Below, piece by piece: positions 1 through 9,462 of a stretch of DNA of 64,000 bases. The notes beneath the pieces were generated by a model, which searched no databases, had not been told where the DNA came from, and worked only from the letters and a program-made list of their open reading frames with translations. A program made the translations under genes and the position numbers. Source of the DNA: Dugong dugon (lineage: Eukaryota > Chordata > Mammalia > Sirenia > Dugongidae). The stretch is taken from NCBI GenBank assembly GCA_030035585.1, contig CM057476.1, positions 1,542,501 to 1,606,500 on the forward strand, in the 5' to 3' direction. Numbering within the stretch: the first letter of the stretch is position 1; each line of letters starts with the position of its first letter.

Positions 1-240
1 CCATAGTCTTGGGGTCCACAGGGTTTTCACCGGCTGATTTTTGGAAGTAGATTGCCAAGCCTTTCCTCCTAGTCCGTCTTAGCCTGGAAGCTCCACCGAA
101 ACCTGTTCAGCATCACAGCAACATGTAAGCCTCCACTGACAGATGGGTGGTGATTGAGTATGAGGTGCATTGGCTGGGAATCGAACCTGGGCCTCCCGCA
201 TAAAAGGCGAGCATTCTACCACTGGACCACTGCTGCCCGC
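1..240 (-). mobile_element. Class B SINE, minus strand, truncated by window edge
   Basis: The reverse complement has a tRNA-Gly-like head (about 165-240) with a box B of the GGTTCGATTCC type, then the class B body that mentions 'CTGAACAGGTTTC' in sense orientation. The tail lies outside the window. It is a retroposon and not a functional tRNA gene, because the cloverleaf is not preserved beyond the promoter boxes. Confidence 0.85.
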
Positions 241-855
241 TTAAGTAACATGAGGGTTGTACTTCTCTCTCGTGTAACAAGGAGAAGGTGGTTCAGGGCT
301 GAGTCCAGCCTGCAGGAGGGGACCTGGTGACTGGCTGAGCTGGGGTGAGCGGGTAGGGGCTGAGGTTTGGATGGCTGTGAGGGTAGTGACTCCATTACAA
401 TGATGTTTTGATGACATGAAGATGTTGCCCAGATGTGTCAGCAGACAGCGCTGTGGGTGGCTTTGAAGGTGGTGTGGCACTCACCAAAGGGGTTGGTGCT
501 AGACACAGAGAGGTGGGGGCCATCAGAGGAGAAGCCATGTCCAAGCTGAGTGGCTGAAGCAAGAGGAAGCACATGTACAAGGGAAGACGGTGGCGGGCCA
601 GACCCTGCAACCCCTGCATTCCGAGGGTCTTCACGGAGACAGATCTGGCCAATGAGACTGAGATATTTGAGAGGTCAGGGAGTGAAGACATGAAATAATA
701 TCGTAAAAGCAGCTCCCCCCAAATATTTTTATGCCAATTTTCTTGGAATTTTTTGCTGAATTTGCTTTGTCACATGTTCATCCATGCATCTACTCTTCTG
801 TCCCTCCATGAATCCATCTTACTTGTTTTTTGTTAAACACAGCTTTTTAAATTTG
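241..855. other. Unassigned non-repetitive stretch
   Basis: Mixed-composition sequence without a recognisable repeat. Short open frames exist on both strands, but none has splice signals or a recognisable protein. Nothing further can be supported. Confidence 0.5.
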
Positions 856-935
856 CCCAGGACTGGGCAGCGGTTTATTCTGTTGTACATGGGTAGCCAC
901 GAGTTGGAGCCGGCTCGACAGCAGCTAACAACAGC
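856..935 (+). mobile_element. Class B SINE 3' fragment
   Basis: Only the tail survives: the GTTGTACATGGGTAGCCACGAG segment and the GGCTCGACAGCAGCTAACAAC end. It abuts a MIR directly downstream. Confidence 0.75.
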
Positions 936-1172
936 ACAGTGTGCTGGGTGCTGTCCTCAGTGCTTCTCCAGGTATGAACTCATTTTAGGCTCACACAAGC
1001 CTATGAGGCATCCGTAGTCTATTACTGCCATTTTATAGTTGAGGAAACTGAGGCTCGGCGCGTGAGTGACTTGCCCAAGGCCACACAGCGGGTCAGTGGC
1101 CATGCTGGGGTTTCGGCAGAGCGTTCTGACTGCACAGGCTGTGCCCCATCAGTGCTCTGTGGTACCCTGCAA
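936..1172 (+). mobile_element. MIR element
   Basis: It contains the MIR core pattern: 'ATTTTATAGTTGAGGAAACTG', then 'CTTGCCCAAGGCCACACAG'. This is an ancient mammalian-wide tRNA-derived SINE, here nearly full length. Confidence 0.85.
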
Positions 1173-1198
1173 ACGAAGGAACAAGGTGCCATTTTTAA

Positions 1199-1782
1199 TT
1201 TTATTTTTTTATTGTTGTGTTTAAGTGAAAGTTTACAATTAAAGTCAGTCTCTCATACAAAAATTCACACCTACGCTGTTTCGTGACCGTAATTTCTCTC
1301 CCCATACTGTGACAGCACATGCCTCCTTTCCACCCCGGATTTCCCGTGTCCGTTCAACCAGCTCCTGACCCTCTCTGCCTTCCCATCTCACCTCCGGACA
1401 GAAGCTGCCCGTTTAGTCTCATGTATCTATTTAAGCTAAGAGGCACTATGTCCCATAGGCCAGTCTAAAGAGTTGGCCTCGGGAATGCTTTTAGTTTTGG
1501 GTTGACAGAGAGTCTGGGGGCCATGTCTTCCGGGGTCCCTCCAGTCTCAGTCACACCATTAAGTCTGGTCTTTTTACTAGAATTTGAGTTCTGCACCCCA
1601 CTTTTCTCCCACTCTGTTAGGGACTCTCTGTTGTGCTCCCTGTCAGGGCAGTCATTGGTGGTAACCAGGCAACATCTAGTTCTTGTGGTTTCAGGCTGAT
1701 GGAGTCTCTGGTTTATGTGGCCCTTTCTGTCTCTTGGGCTAATACTATCCTTGTGTCTTTGGTGTTCTTCATTCTTACAAGA
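1199..1782 (-). mobile_element. L1 3' end, 5'-truncated, antisense
   Basis: It begins (in + orientation) with a T-rich tail and the segment 'AAGTGAAAGTTTACAATTAA', typical of the L1 3'UTR that recurs throughout this window. A 12-bp target-site duplication TGCCATTTTTAA flanks it at 1187-1198 and 1783-1794, so the insertion boundaries are precise. Confidence 0.85.
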
Positions 1783-1904
1783 TGCCATTTTTAACCTAAG
1801 TTAACCATGATTTTAAAAAATGACAATGCCTAATGCTGGTTAGGATCTAAGAAAGAGGTGCTGCTTGTGGGAAAATAAGCTGATACATCCTAGAAGGCAA
1901 TTTG

Positions 1905-2112
1905 GAGTCCCTAGGGCGCTCTAACGGTTAAGCACTCAACTAACAGCCAAAAAGTCGGCAATTCGAACCCACCCAGAGGTGTCTCAGAAGAAAGGCCTGG
2001 CGATCTGCTTCCGAAAGCTCACAGCCTTGAAGACCCTATGAAGCACAGTTCTCCTCTAACACACGTGAGGGTGCCGTGGGTCAGAGTAGACTCAATGCCA
2101 ACAGGTTGGTAG
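1905..2112 (+). mobile_element. Class A' SINE
   Basis: Full-length pattern: a 'GTCCCTAGGGCGCTCTAACGG' head, a tRNA-like box B (ATTCGAACCC), 'AGAAAGGCCTGGCGATCTGC', and a tail ending in ACTCAATGCCAACAGG. It lies inside an old L1. Confidence 0.85.
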
Positions 2113-2249
2113 TTGGTAGGGGAGAGGGGGTATTAGGTAGTCTAATGCAACTGGATGGTTGATCTGAGAGACATTTTTTGAAAAAAATTGGGATATGTGG
2201 AGAGCACAATTCTAGTCATTATATAGCTTTTTTACACACCCTCCCCAAT

Positions 2250-2450
2250 TTCCCCTTTGTGGTGCAAACAGCTGAACACTTGGCTACTAACTGAAAGGTT
2301 GGCAGTTTGAATTCACCCAGAGGTGCCTCGGAAGAAAGACCTGGCAATCTACTTCTAAAAGGTCACAGCCTTGAAGACCCTTTGGATCATTCTACTCTGC
2401 TCACACACAGTCACCATGAGTCAGAGTCGACTCAATGGCAATGAACAACA
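2250..2450 (+). mobile_element. Class A' SINE
   Basis: The head 'TTGTGGTGCAAACAGCTGAAC' and tail 'GAGTCGACTCAATGGCAATG' bound a diverged copy. It is a second insertion into the same L1 relic. Confidence 0.85.
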
Positions 2451-2985
2451 GGAGGCAGTTTGGCAATATACATCAAGAGCCTTAAAAAGGCAACGCCAAT
2501 CCATCCAGGCATTTTAGTCTTAGGAATAAACTGCAGTGAAGCCATTAAAGATGTCGACATACTTTACACCCAAGGGTATTCACGGCAGAGTCAAATGAAA
2601 TGTCAATCAGTAGGAGACCGATATCAATAAGTTATGGAGTGTTCCTATAACGACAATCTCCAAATGTCATGATGTAAAAGAAAAATCCACAGTATTATGG
2701 GAAAATATCTGTTAAGTGGAGCAAATCTGGTTACAAATGAGAATTTAGGAAAAATAAAGTAATAACAACCCTCCCCTCAACGTTTTATTATCGTCCATGG
2801 AGGAGGACTATGCCGAGTTAGAGAACACATTAATACCGTCCGCTGGTCAGGTGTCTCCTTGGCTTCATGCAGCGCAACCAGAGCCAAGATGGCGGCGCTG
2901 AGAATGGATCATTTGTGTGAAACAAGGAGAACAGGGAAGTGCGAGGCGGGTGGAGAGATGGGTGGCGGAGACATACCAAGGAAAT

Positions 2986-3128
2986 CAAACCTGGTGCCGT
3001 CAATTCCAACTCACAGTGACTCTACAGGACAGAGTAGAACTGCCCCATAGGGTTTCCAAGGAGCGGCTGGTGGATTTGAACTGCTGACCTTTTGGTTAGC
3101 AGCTGAGCTCTTAACCACTGTGCCACCA
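2986..3128 (-). mobile_element. Class A SINE
   Basis: In + orientation it runs from the reversed tail (GGTGCCGTCAATTCCAACTC) to the reversed head (CTTAACCACTGTGCCACCA). Confidence 0.9.
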
Positions 3129-3337
3129 CAGTGGGAAGTTGACTCATTTTCTTTGAGGCAGCTGAAGGAGAGCTTGTTGGTCTGGACCCTTATCTATGGA
3201 GGAGATGTGAGGCATGATGGTACTGATAAGGACCAGCATGCTCTACACTGGCACAGTCAAGAGAACTCGGGCTGGGACCCAGAAATCAGAGTTTGTGGGG
3301 TTGCGGTTCTCAAAAGAAACCTCCCCAAAACCAAAAC

Positions 3338-3493
3338 CAAACCTGTTGCTGTCGAGTCCATTCCAACTCATAGTGACCCTGTAAGACAGAGTAGAACTGC
3401 CCCATAGGGTTTCCAAGGAGCAGCTGGTGGATTTGAACTATCAGCCTTTTGGTTAGCAGCGTGAGCTCTTAACCACTGAGCTGCCAGGTGTCC
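3338..3493 (-). mobile_element. Class A SINE
   Basis: A complete reversed copy, from AAACCTGTTGCTGTCGAGTC to AACCACTGAGCTGCCAGG. An AT-rich stretch without other features follows, up to 3645. Confidence 0.9.
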
Positions 3494-3645
3494 TCAAAAG
3501 AAACAGAATGTTTCCGCATTAATGAGAATGAGTAAATCTAGTTCAGCTAAATTCTATAAGTGTTTATTGAACACCTTTGCCATAATAATGATATTATAAT
3601 AATATATGATAAAAAAATAACAATAACACTATAATAATGACAATA

Positions 3646-3848
3646 AGGAGCCCTGGTGGCACAATAGTTAAATGCTCTCAGCAGCTAACTGAAAGGTCAG
3701 TGGTTCAAATCCACCAGCAGCTCCGTGAGGGAAAAGACCTGATGATCTGCTTCCATAAAGATTACAGCCTGGGAAACCCTATGAGGCAGTTCTACGCTGT
3801 CACATGGGGTCCCTATGAGTCAGAATGGACTCGACAGCACACAGTCAC
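3646..3848 (+). mobile_element. Class A SINE, long variant
   Basis: The head is GGAGCCCTGGTGGCACAATAG. It has the longer middle segment ('GGGAAAAGACCTGATGATCTG', 'TAAAGATTACAGCC') absent from short class A copies, and ends GGACTCGACAGCAC. Confidence 0.9.
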
Positions 3849-3857
3849 AATAATGAC

Positions 3858-4003
3858 TGGTTAAGAGCTCGGGTACTAACCAAAAGTTCAGCAGTTCGAA
3901 TCCACCAGCCGCTCTTTGGAAACCCTATGGGGCAGCTCTACTCTGTCCTGTAGGGTCGCTGTGAGTCAGAATCGACTTGACAGCAACAGGTTGGGTTTTT
4001 GGT
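3858..4003 (+). mobile_element. Class A SINE, short variant, 5' truncated
   Basis: It starts inside the head at GGTTAAGAGCTCGG. The box B-like segment CAGTTCGAATCC and the tail CGACTTGACAGCAACAGG are intact. It sits head to tail with the copy before it and the copy after it. Confidence 0.85.
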
Positions 4004-4012
4004 TTGCTGTGC

Positions 4013-4214
4013 TAAGGAGTCCCTGGGTGGTGCAAAGGGTTAACATGCTCAGCTGCTAGCTGAAGGGTTGGAGGATCGAGCCCACCCAGAGGTGTCTTGG
4101 AAGAAAGCCCTGGCGATCTACTTCTGATAAATCAGCCACTGAAAACCCTGTGGAGCACAGTTCTACTCTGATACACGTGGGCTGCCGTGAGTCAGAGTTG
4201 ATGGGACAGCAACT
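4013..4214 (+). mobile_element. Class A' SINE
   Basis: The head AGGAGTCCCTGGGTGGTGCA and tail GAGTCAGAGTTGATGGGACAG mark a full copy. It is the third of three consecutive same-strand SINEs (3646-4214). Confidence 0.9.
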
Positions 4215-4623
4215 TTTTTTTTTCTTCTGGTGCTCGTGGGTCCGCAGGCCAACTGGAGATCAGCTGACTGAGGTGGGGCACAGCTGGATGGCTCTCCTTC
4301 AGTCCTGGGGTTCAGCTAGGGTCCCCTCCAGGTGCCTCACTCGGGCACAGGCTGAAGGCAAAGCTGCTGCTTCTGCGTCATCTCGTGGAGCTCAGAGGAT
4401 GCCAGCGAGCAAGCGCACCTGTGCAGACACCTTTCAGGCACCTGAGTGAGTCATATCCCGTCACTGGTGCCTGTCCCTGTGGGGTCCCAGGGTCTGTCAG
4501 TGACACCAGCTCCCCTGGAGGCTCCAGGGTGTGTGTCCAATGATACCATCCCTTGATACACACAGGCTACTTCTGTCTTTAAAATCTGGATTTTCCCATT
4601 CTGTATTTCGTTTCCTCATGGCT
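4215..4623. other. Unassigned GC-rich stretch
   Basis: No repeat family or gene is recognised. Open frames on both strands overlap each other and lack splice context. Confidence 0.5.
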
Positions 4624-4820
4624 AAAACCAGTTGGCATTGAGTTAACTCTGACTCATGGTGACCCCAGGCATGTCAGAGTAGAACTGTGCTCCATACGGT
4701 TCTCAGTGGCTGATTTTTTCAGAAGTAGATTGCCAGGTCTTTCTTCTGAGGCACCTCTGGGTGGATGCGAACCTCCAACCTTTCAGTTAGCGGTTAGCAC
4801 CCAGCTGGGGGCTCCCACCA
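4624..4820 (-). mobile_element. Class A' SINE
   Basis: The reversed tail AACCAGTTGGCATTGAGTTA leads into TGTGCTCCATACGGTTCTC and a reversed head ending near GGGGGCTCC. Confidence 0.85.
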
Positions 4821-4843
4821 AGGCCAGCTCCGTGCTTTCTATG

Positions 4844-4862
4844 AAAAAAAAAAAAAAAAAAA
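4844..4862 (+). repeat. Poly(A) run of 19
   Basis: Nineteen consecutive A residues. No element adjoins it in the orientation expected for a retroposon tail, so it may be an isolated mononucleotide tract. Confidence 0.9.
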
Positions 4863-5331
4863 CACTAGAAAGTTTGTCAGCTTTTCTTCTATTCTATCGG
4901 GGGACATTCCCAACGATACTGGGCGCTTTGGAATCATAATTCCTTAGCCCAAAGGAATAGAGTTTAATGGTAGTTCAGTGGTAGACTTTTTTGATCCCTG
5001 AGGAATATAAATTGTTGGATGAGACATATTTACACAAAGGCTTCACCCTGGTGCTCTGACTGTATTACAGCTTCAGGTAGTGGTTTCTGGTCTGGAGAGT
5101 CTGTCGGCAGCTCCCAGTCTGTTCTTACCCATTTAGGTGGTTCCCGTTTCTGGAGCAGGCATGGGCTGTAGGGCCGGCAGCAGGCACAGTGCTGAGCACG
5201 TTTTGTGCCCCTTCCTGAGTTAACTGGAGAGGATGTGTTTCTGGAACTAGTCCTCACGTGCGGATCTGTTTTGATAAATGAACCTCATCCTGGACTTCTT
5301 GGTTGGCATTAACATCTGCTGGTTTCCACAA
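4863..5331. other. Unassigned stretch
   Basis: Non-repetitive sequence. A short open frame on the minus strand (5030-5257) has no recognisable domain and no splice signals. Confidence 0.45.
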
Positions 5332-5852
5332 GGGGGCAGTGGTGGTCCAGTGGTAGAATTCTTGCCTTCCATACCGGAGACAGGAAACCCTGGTGGCGTA
5401 GTGGTTAAGAGCTAGGGCTGCTAACCTAAAGGTCAGTAGTTCGAATCCACCAGCAACTTGTTGGAAACTCTATGGTGCAGTTCTACTCTGTCCTATAGAG
5501 TCGCTATGAGTCGGACTCCACTCGACGGCAATGAGTTAGGATTTGGGGTACACTGGAGGCCCAGGTTCGATTCCCGGCCAATGCATCTCACCGGCTGTCA
5601 GTGGAGACGTGCGTGTTGCTGGGATGCTGAACAGGTTTCAGCGGAGCTTCCACACTAAGATGGACTAGGAAGAAAGGCCTGGTGATCTACTTCTGAAAAT
5701 CGGCCAATGAAAACCCTGTGGATCACAACCCCACGGTCCCATTGGCAACCGATCATGGGGGTGGTGCAGGACCAGGCAGTGTTTTGTTCCGTTGTTCGTG
5801 AGGTCACCATAAATCGGGGGCAACTCGACAGCAGCTAACAACAACAACAACA
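5332..5852 (+). mobile_element. Class B SINE interrupted inside its tRNA-like promoter
   Basis: The head GGCAGTGGTGGTCCAGTGGT with box A is at 5335-5380. Box B GGTTCGATTCC is at 5574-5584. A class A SINE (5385-5548) separates the two. The body and a CAACTCGACAGCAGCTAAC tail with an (AAC)n end complete the element. Confidence 0.9.
5385..5548 (+). mobile_element. Class A SINE nested in a class B SINE
   Basis: A complete short class A copy (AACCCTGGTGGCGTAGTGG to CCACTCGACGGCAATGAG). The flanks ATACCGGAGA and TACACTGGAGG are diverged but may be target-site duplications. Confidence 0.9.
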
Positions 5853-5924
5853 GCATGGGTGTCGGGGGCCAGCTTAGTCCCCATGTTATTATGCGGCATT
5901 TACGTTTGCGGATACTCACTATTG

Positions 5925-6008
5925 GACCCGGCAGCGCTTCGTTCTGTTTTGCGTGGGGTCGCCATGAGTTGGAGGCTGACTTGCGGGTAGCTAACAAGAG
6001 CGGCAACG
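5925..6008 (+). mobile_element. Class B SINE tail fragment
   Basis: It contains GCGTGGGGTCGCCATGAGTTG and a diverged GGGTAGCTAACAAGAGCGGC end. It lies just downstream of the composite SINE. Confidence 0.65.
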
Positions 6009-6495
6009 TTCCCCGTAGAGTCCTGGATTCATAATATTTCTGAGCATGAGCCTCGTTAGGATCCCATCAGCTGGCCAGAGAAGCAGACCGGCTGGCAGAG
6101 CCACCTGCAAAGCATGTGGGCGGGCAGCGGAGTGTTCTAGGGGAGATGCAGGAGCAGCTCATCCTTTATTTATCAGCGTAATGGAAACACTTGCTAGTGT
6201 TTTAAATATACTTTATGCTGGGGTCACATCTTAAATATATCTGCAGCATATAAACAATTGAACAAAAGTGGAAAGTGTTCCATTTTGGGGGAAGAAGGAA
6301 TCGTCAGTTTTAAGCAGAGTACCCTCCCAACGGGAGTGTTGCCTTAATCAGGACTGAAGCTTTAAGTCCGCAGTTTAATTGAAACTTATCTTTTTGTGGG
6401 AGGGGGGATGGGAGGAAACCCTAAGAGAATAGAATGCAGTCTATTTTATCACAACTGTTCTCTGGAGCCTAAGATAAGAAAGAAAAGAAATCATT
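6009..6495. other. Unassigned stretch
   Basis: AT-rich in its second half, with no recognised repeat or gene. Confidence 0.45.
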
Positions 6496-6499
6496 GCTG

Positions 6500-6930
6500 T
6501 AGCAGTTAGAAATGCATTTGACAAAAGTAACAGAACACACAACCTACAGGGGCTTAAACAAATAGGATCTTATCTTTCTCTCATGAGAAGAAATCTGGAT
6601 GTATCCAGCTTCTGGCTATGGCTCAGGGGCTCAAGGATGTCAGGGCTGCCATGCTGGCGCATCTGTTGGTGCTTTCCTCATGGTTTCAAGATGGCTGCTG
6701 CAGCTTCAGCCTTCACATCTTCATTCAGGACAGGAAGAAGGAGAATGAGGAATAAGGGATGACCTAACCTATCTGCTCCCGATTGTCAACAAAGCAAAAG
6801 CTTTCCTAGAACTCTCTGTTCCTACTCCTTCAGACTTCTCTTACATCTCAGTGGTCACGATAGTGTAACACGGTGACCTCTAGCTCCAACAAAAATCTCA
6901 GTACTTTACTGTCCTGGATTAATTAGTGTT
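6500..6930. mobile_element. Old interspersed repeat, family not assigned
   Basis: Phrases such as CAAGATGGCTGCTGCAGCTTC and TCTCTCATGAGAAG resemble a well-known ancient mammalian repeat, but I cannot name the family. There is no open frame. Confidence 0.4.
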
Positions 6931-6989
6931 CTGTTTATACAGAAAGCAGGGGCAAGTGGATATTAGGAAGGATTAGCAGTATGTGCTAC

Positions 6990-7375
6990 ATTAGCCAAAC
7001 CAAAAATATTTTTAATTGTGGTAAATACACATACACAACGTTTGCCATTTCAGTGACATTAATTATGTTCATCATGTTGTTCAGCCTTCACCCTTATCCA
7101 TTCCTAAATTTAACCATCGCCCTTAAGAGAAGCTCAGTGTCCCCTAAGCCAAGTCCTCCTTCTTCCTTCCCTGCCTCCTGCCCCTGGTAACCACTAATAA
7201 ACTTTGTTCTCTGTGTACTTGCCTATTCTAGATATTTCACGTAAGTGGGATCATATAGTTTTCCTTTTGTGACTGACTTATTTCACTCAGCATAATTTTT
7301 TCAGGGTTCATACACATTATGTCAGGACTTTATTTCTCTTTATGACCGAGTACAAACCAAATTTTGCCTGACATT
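6990..7375 (-). mobile_element. L1 3' end, antisense
   Basis: It reads TTTTAATTGTGGTAAATACAC, then 'CCTGGTAACCACTAATAAAC' and 'TGACTTATTTCACTCAGCATA', the classic reverse complement of an L1M/L1PA-type 3' region. Confidence 0.85.
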
Positions 7376-7504
7376 CAGCATCTCTCCTTTTTTTGCGTAT
7401 ATAAAATAAAGTTTATTTTCAGAGATTTTTAAACCCTCTTCTTTCAAGAAAAACAGACATGTGTTGAAAAGCTGATGAATAGTCTGCAGCAACATTATTC
7501 TGAC

Positions 7505-8028
7505 TGTCTCAGTTACCTAGTGCTGTTAATACAGAAATACCACAAGTGGATGGCTTTAACAAACAGAAATTTATTCTCTCACAGTCTAGGAGGCTGGAAG
7601 TCTGAATTCAGGGCACCAGCTCCAGGGGAAGGCTCTCTCTGTCTGTTCGCTCTGGGGGAAGGTCCTTATCATTAATCTTCCCTTGGGTCTAGGAGTTTCT
7701 TGGCACAGGTACCCTGGGTCCAAAGGACACTCTCTGCTCTCGGCTCTTCTTGCTTGGTGGTAATGAGGTCCCTCTCCTCTCTGCTTGCTTCTCTCTTTTA
7801 TATCTCAAAAGAGATTGGCTCAAGATACAACCTAATCCTGTAGATTGTGTCCTGCCTCATTAACATAACTGCCTCTAATCCTGTCTGGTTAACATCATAG
7901 AGATGAGGATTTACAACACATAGGATAATTACAATAGATCACAAAATGGAGGACAACCACCCAATACTGGGAATCATGGCCTAGCCAAGTTGACACACAT
8001 TTTTTGGGGACACAATTCAATCCATATA
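7505..8028 (-). mobile_element. Solo LTR, ERVL/MaLR-like family, copy 1
   Basis: In + orientation it runs from TGTCTCAGTTACCTAG to ACAATTCAATCCATATA. It is flanked by the exact 5-bp duplication CTGAC at 7500-7504 and 8029-8033. Length is 524 bp. It carries the reverse of an 'AATAAATTTCTGTT'-type polyadenylation segment near its start (AGAAATTTATTCTC). It has no internal viral genes. Confidence 0.85.
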
Positions 8029-8042
8029 CTGACCAAGCCTTT

Positions 8043-8358
8043 TTTGGTTTAATTTTATTTTGTTGTTGTTGTTGAGAATATATACTGTAAAGCATACACC
8101 AATTCAACAGTTTCTACCTGTACAATTCAGTGACATTGATTACATTCTTCAAGTTGTGCAGCCATTCTCGCCCTCCTTTTCTGAGCTGTTCCTCCCGCAT
8201 CAACATAAACTCACTGCCCCCTTAGATTCCTGTCTAATCTTTTGAGTTGCTGTTGTCAATTTGTCCATACAGATAGTTCTTAAAAGAGCATAATGCTCAA
8301 GGCAGACATTCTTTACTAGTGAAGCTAAACTATTGTTTAATTTTAAGAAGATTATCTC
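8043..8358 (-). mobile_element. L1 3' end, antisense
   Basis: It matches the L1 at 52905-53021 plus 54648-54830 closely ('GAGAATATATACTGTAAAGC', 'CAAGTTGTGCAGCCATTCTC', 'GATAGTTCTTAAAAGAGC'). Its right edge lies beside the pyrimidine tract of the candidate exon at 8389. Confidence 0.8.
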
Positions 8359-8466
8359 TCTTTTTTTTTTAAATTTTGTTTTACTCTCAGAGAACTTCTC
8401 CTCCTTTGCTGCAGCTGAGAAAAGACAGCACATTCTACAAAGCTACTTACCACCATACCCAAGGCC

Positions 8467-8580
8467 ATGGAGACCCCAGCCCTACACCAGGATCCCAGGG
8501 ACACCGGGCGGGCAGGCCCCCAAGAACCAGGACAGGGCCAGCCAAGAGCAGAGAGCGCAGGTGCTGACTCGGACGTCTTG
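8467..8580 (+). CDS. Candidate first coding exon, 38 codons, partial
   Basis: A start codon at 8467 in the context GGCCATGG opens a frame of 38 codons. It ends exactly at a donor, GTCTTG then GTAAGT (8581), leaving intron phase 0. The peptide begins METPALHQDPRD and is rich in Gly, Pro, Gln and Asp. An in-frame TGA at 8416-8418 precedes the ATG, so the start is not internal to a longer frame. Upstream lies a strong acceptor: a T-rich tract, then TTTTACTCTCAG ending at 8388. An alternative acceptor, CTTTGCTGCAG, ends at 8414. The inferred exon is therefore 8389-8580 or 8415-8580, with a 5' UTR part. I do not recognise the protein. No downstream exon was matched, so it could be a chance frame or a lineage-specific alternative 5' exon. 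Confidence 0.35.
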
Positions 8581-8856
8581 GTAAGTCGCCCTGCGTGGCT
8601 GCCCTGTGAGTGAACCGAGCTAGGAGAGGACTGACGGGCGGGAGGGATGCAGACGCTGGCTCTGTCCTCGGTGGTTTGGGGCCTTTCTACTGCACTTGAC
8701 GTTTTAGTTCTGATATATGCACATACATAAAAATCTTAATTTTTAGATAACTTAATACTTACAGGAAAGCAGCAAGAATAGTACAAGATACTCCTTTGTA
8801 CCCTTTACCCAGATCCACCATTGTTCACATTTCGCCCCAGTTTCTTTATCATATGC

Positions 8857-9028
8857 TCTGTATGTGTGTGTCTGTGTGTACATGTGTGTATGTGTGTATG
8901 TCTGTGTATGTGTGTATCTGTGTGCATGTCTGTGTGTGTCTTTGTATGTTTGTGTCTGTGTGTATATGTATGTGTGTGTGTGTGTGTGTCTGTGTGTGTC
9001 TGTGTGTCTGTGTTCGTGTGTGTGTGTA
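8857..9028 (+). repeat. GT-rich microsatellite
   Basis: An imperfect (GT)n with TATG, TCTG and CATG interruptions, about 170 bp. The apparent reading frames made of Cys/Val or His/Thr repeats on both strands are artefacts of the repeat. Confidence 0.95.
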
Positions 9029-9183
9029 TGAGCCCTGGTGGCACAGTGGTTAAGAGCTACAGCTACTTCCAAACGATCAGCAGTTCACATCCACCAGTTG
9101 CTCCTTGGAAACCGTATGTGGTAGTTCTACTGTGTCTTATAGGTGTTATGGGTTGGAATTGACTTGATGGCAATGGGTTTTAT
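9029..9183 (+). mobile_element. Class A SINE, short variant
   Basis: It starts with GAGCCCTGGTGGCACAGTGG directly after the GT tract and ends with GGAATTGACTTGATGGCAATG. Confidence 0.9.
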
Positions 9184-9206
9184 ATAAATATGTATATGTA
9201 GGTAGA

Positions 9207-9242
9207 TATATACACACACACACACATGTACACACACATACA
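9207..9242 (+). repeat. CA microsatellite
   Basis: A short imperfect (CA)n with one TGT interruption, just downstream of a SINE tail. Confidence 0.85.
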
Positions 9243-9330
9243 ATAAGTACGTATGTGATAAATACCTATTTTTCTATATCTGTGTCCTTTTCTTTATCTG
9301 TATCATTTGTATGTATGTCTATAGCTATAA

Positions 9331-9351
9331 GGAGCCCTGGTGGTGCAGTGA
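9331..9351 (+). mobile_element. Class A SINE head stub
   Basis: Only the first 21 bases of a class A SINE (GGAGCCCTGGTGGTGCAGTG) are present. A TATC-type repeat follows. The body and tail are missing. Confidence 0.7.
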
Positions 9352-9394
9352 CATATCTATTTCACGTATAGCTATATGATCTATCTCTATTTCT

Positions 9395-9462
9395 ATATCT
9401 ATACTATCTCCATCTCCAGCTACGTATCTGTCTATCTGTCTGTCTGTCTCTCTATCTCTCTA
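9395..9462 (+). repeat. TATC/TCTG tetranucleotide repeat
   Basis: An imperfect tetranucleotide microsatellite inside an old L1. It contains TCTGTCTATCTGTCTGTCTG. Confidence 0.85.

Larger units (their letters stand above)
1805..2790 (+). mobile_element. Old L1 relic in sense orientation, split by SINEs
   Basis: Segments at about 1805-1903, 2115-2245 and 2455-2790 resemble the L1 3' region ('GGCAATTTGGA', 'CAGTTTGGCAATATACATCA', 'GAATAAACTGCAGTGAAGCC'). Two class A' SINEs interrupt it. It is highly diverged and has no open frame. Confidence 0.55.

Noticed and set aside
165-240. tRNA-Gly-like segment with promoter boxes
   Set aside because: It is the head of a class B SINE. The cloverleaf is not maintained, and the element continues into the SINE body.
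8752-9162. Cys/Val and His/Thr-rich frames on both strands
   Set aside because: They are translations of the GT microsatellite at 8857-9028.
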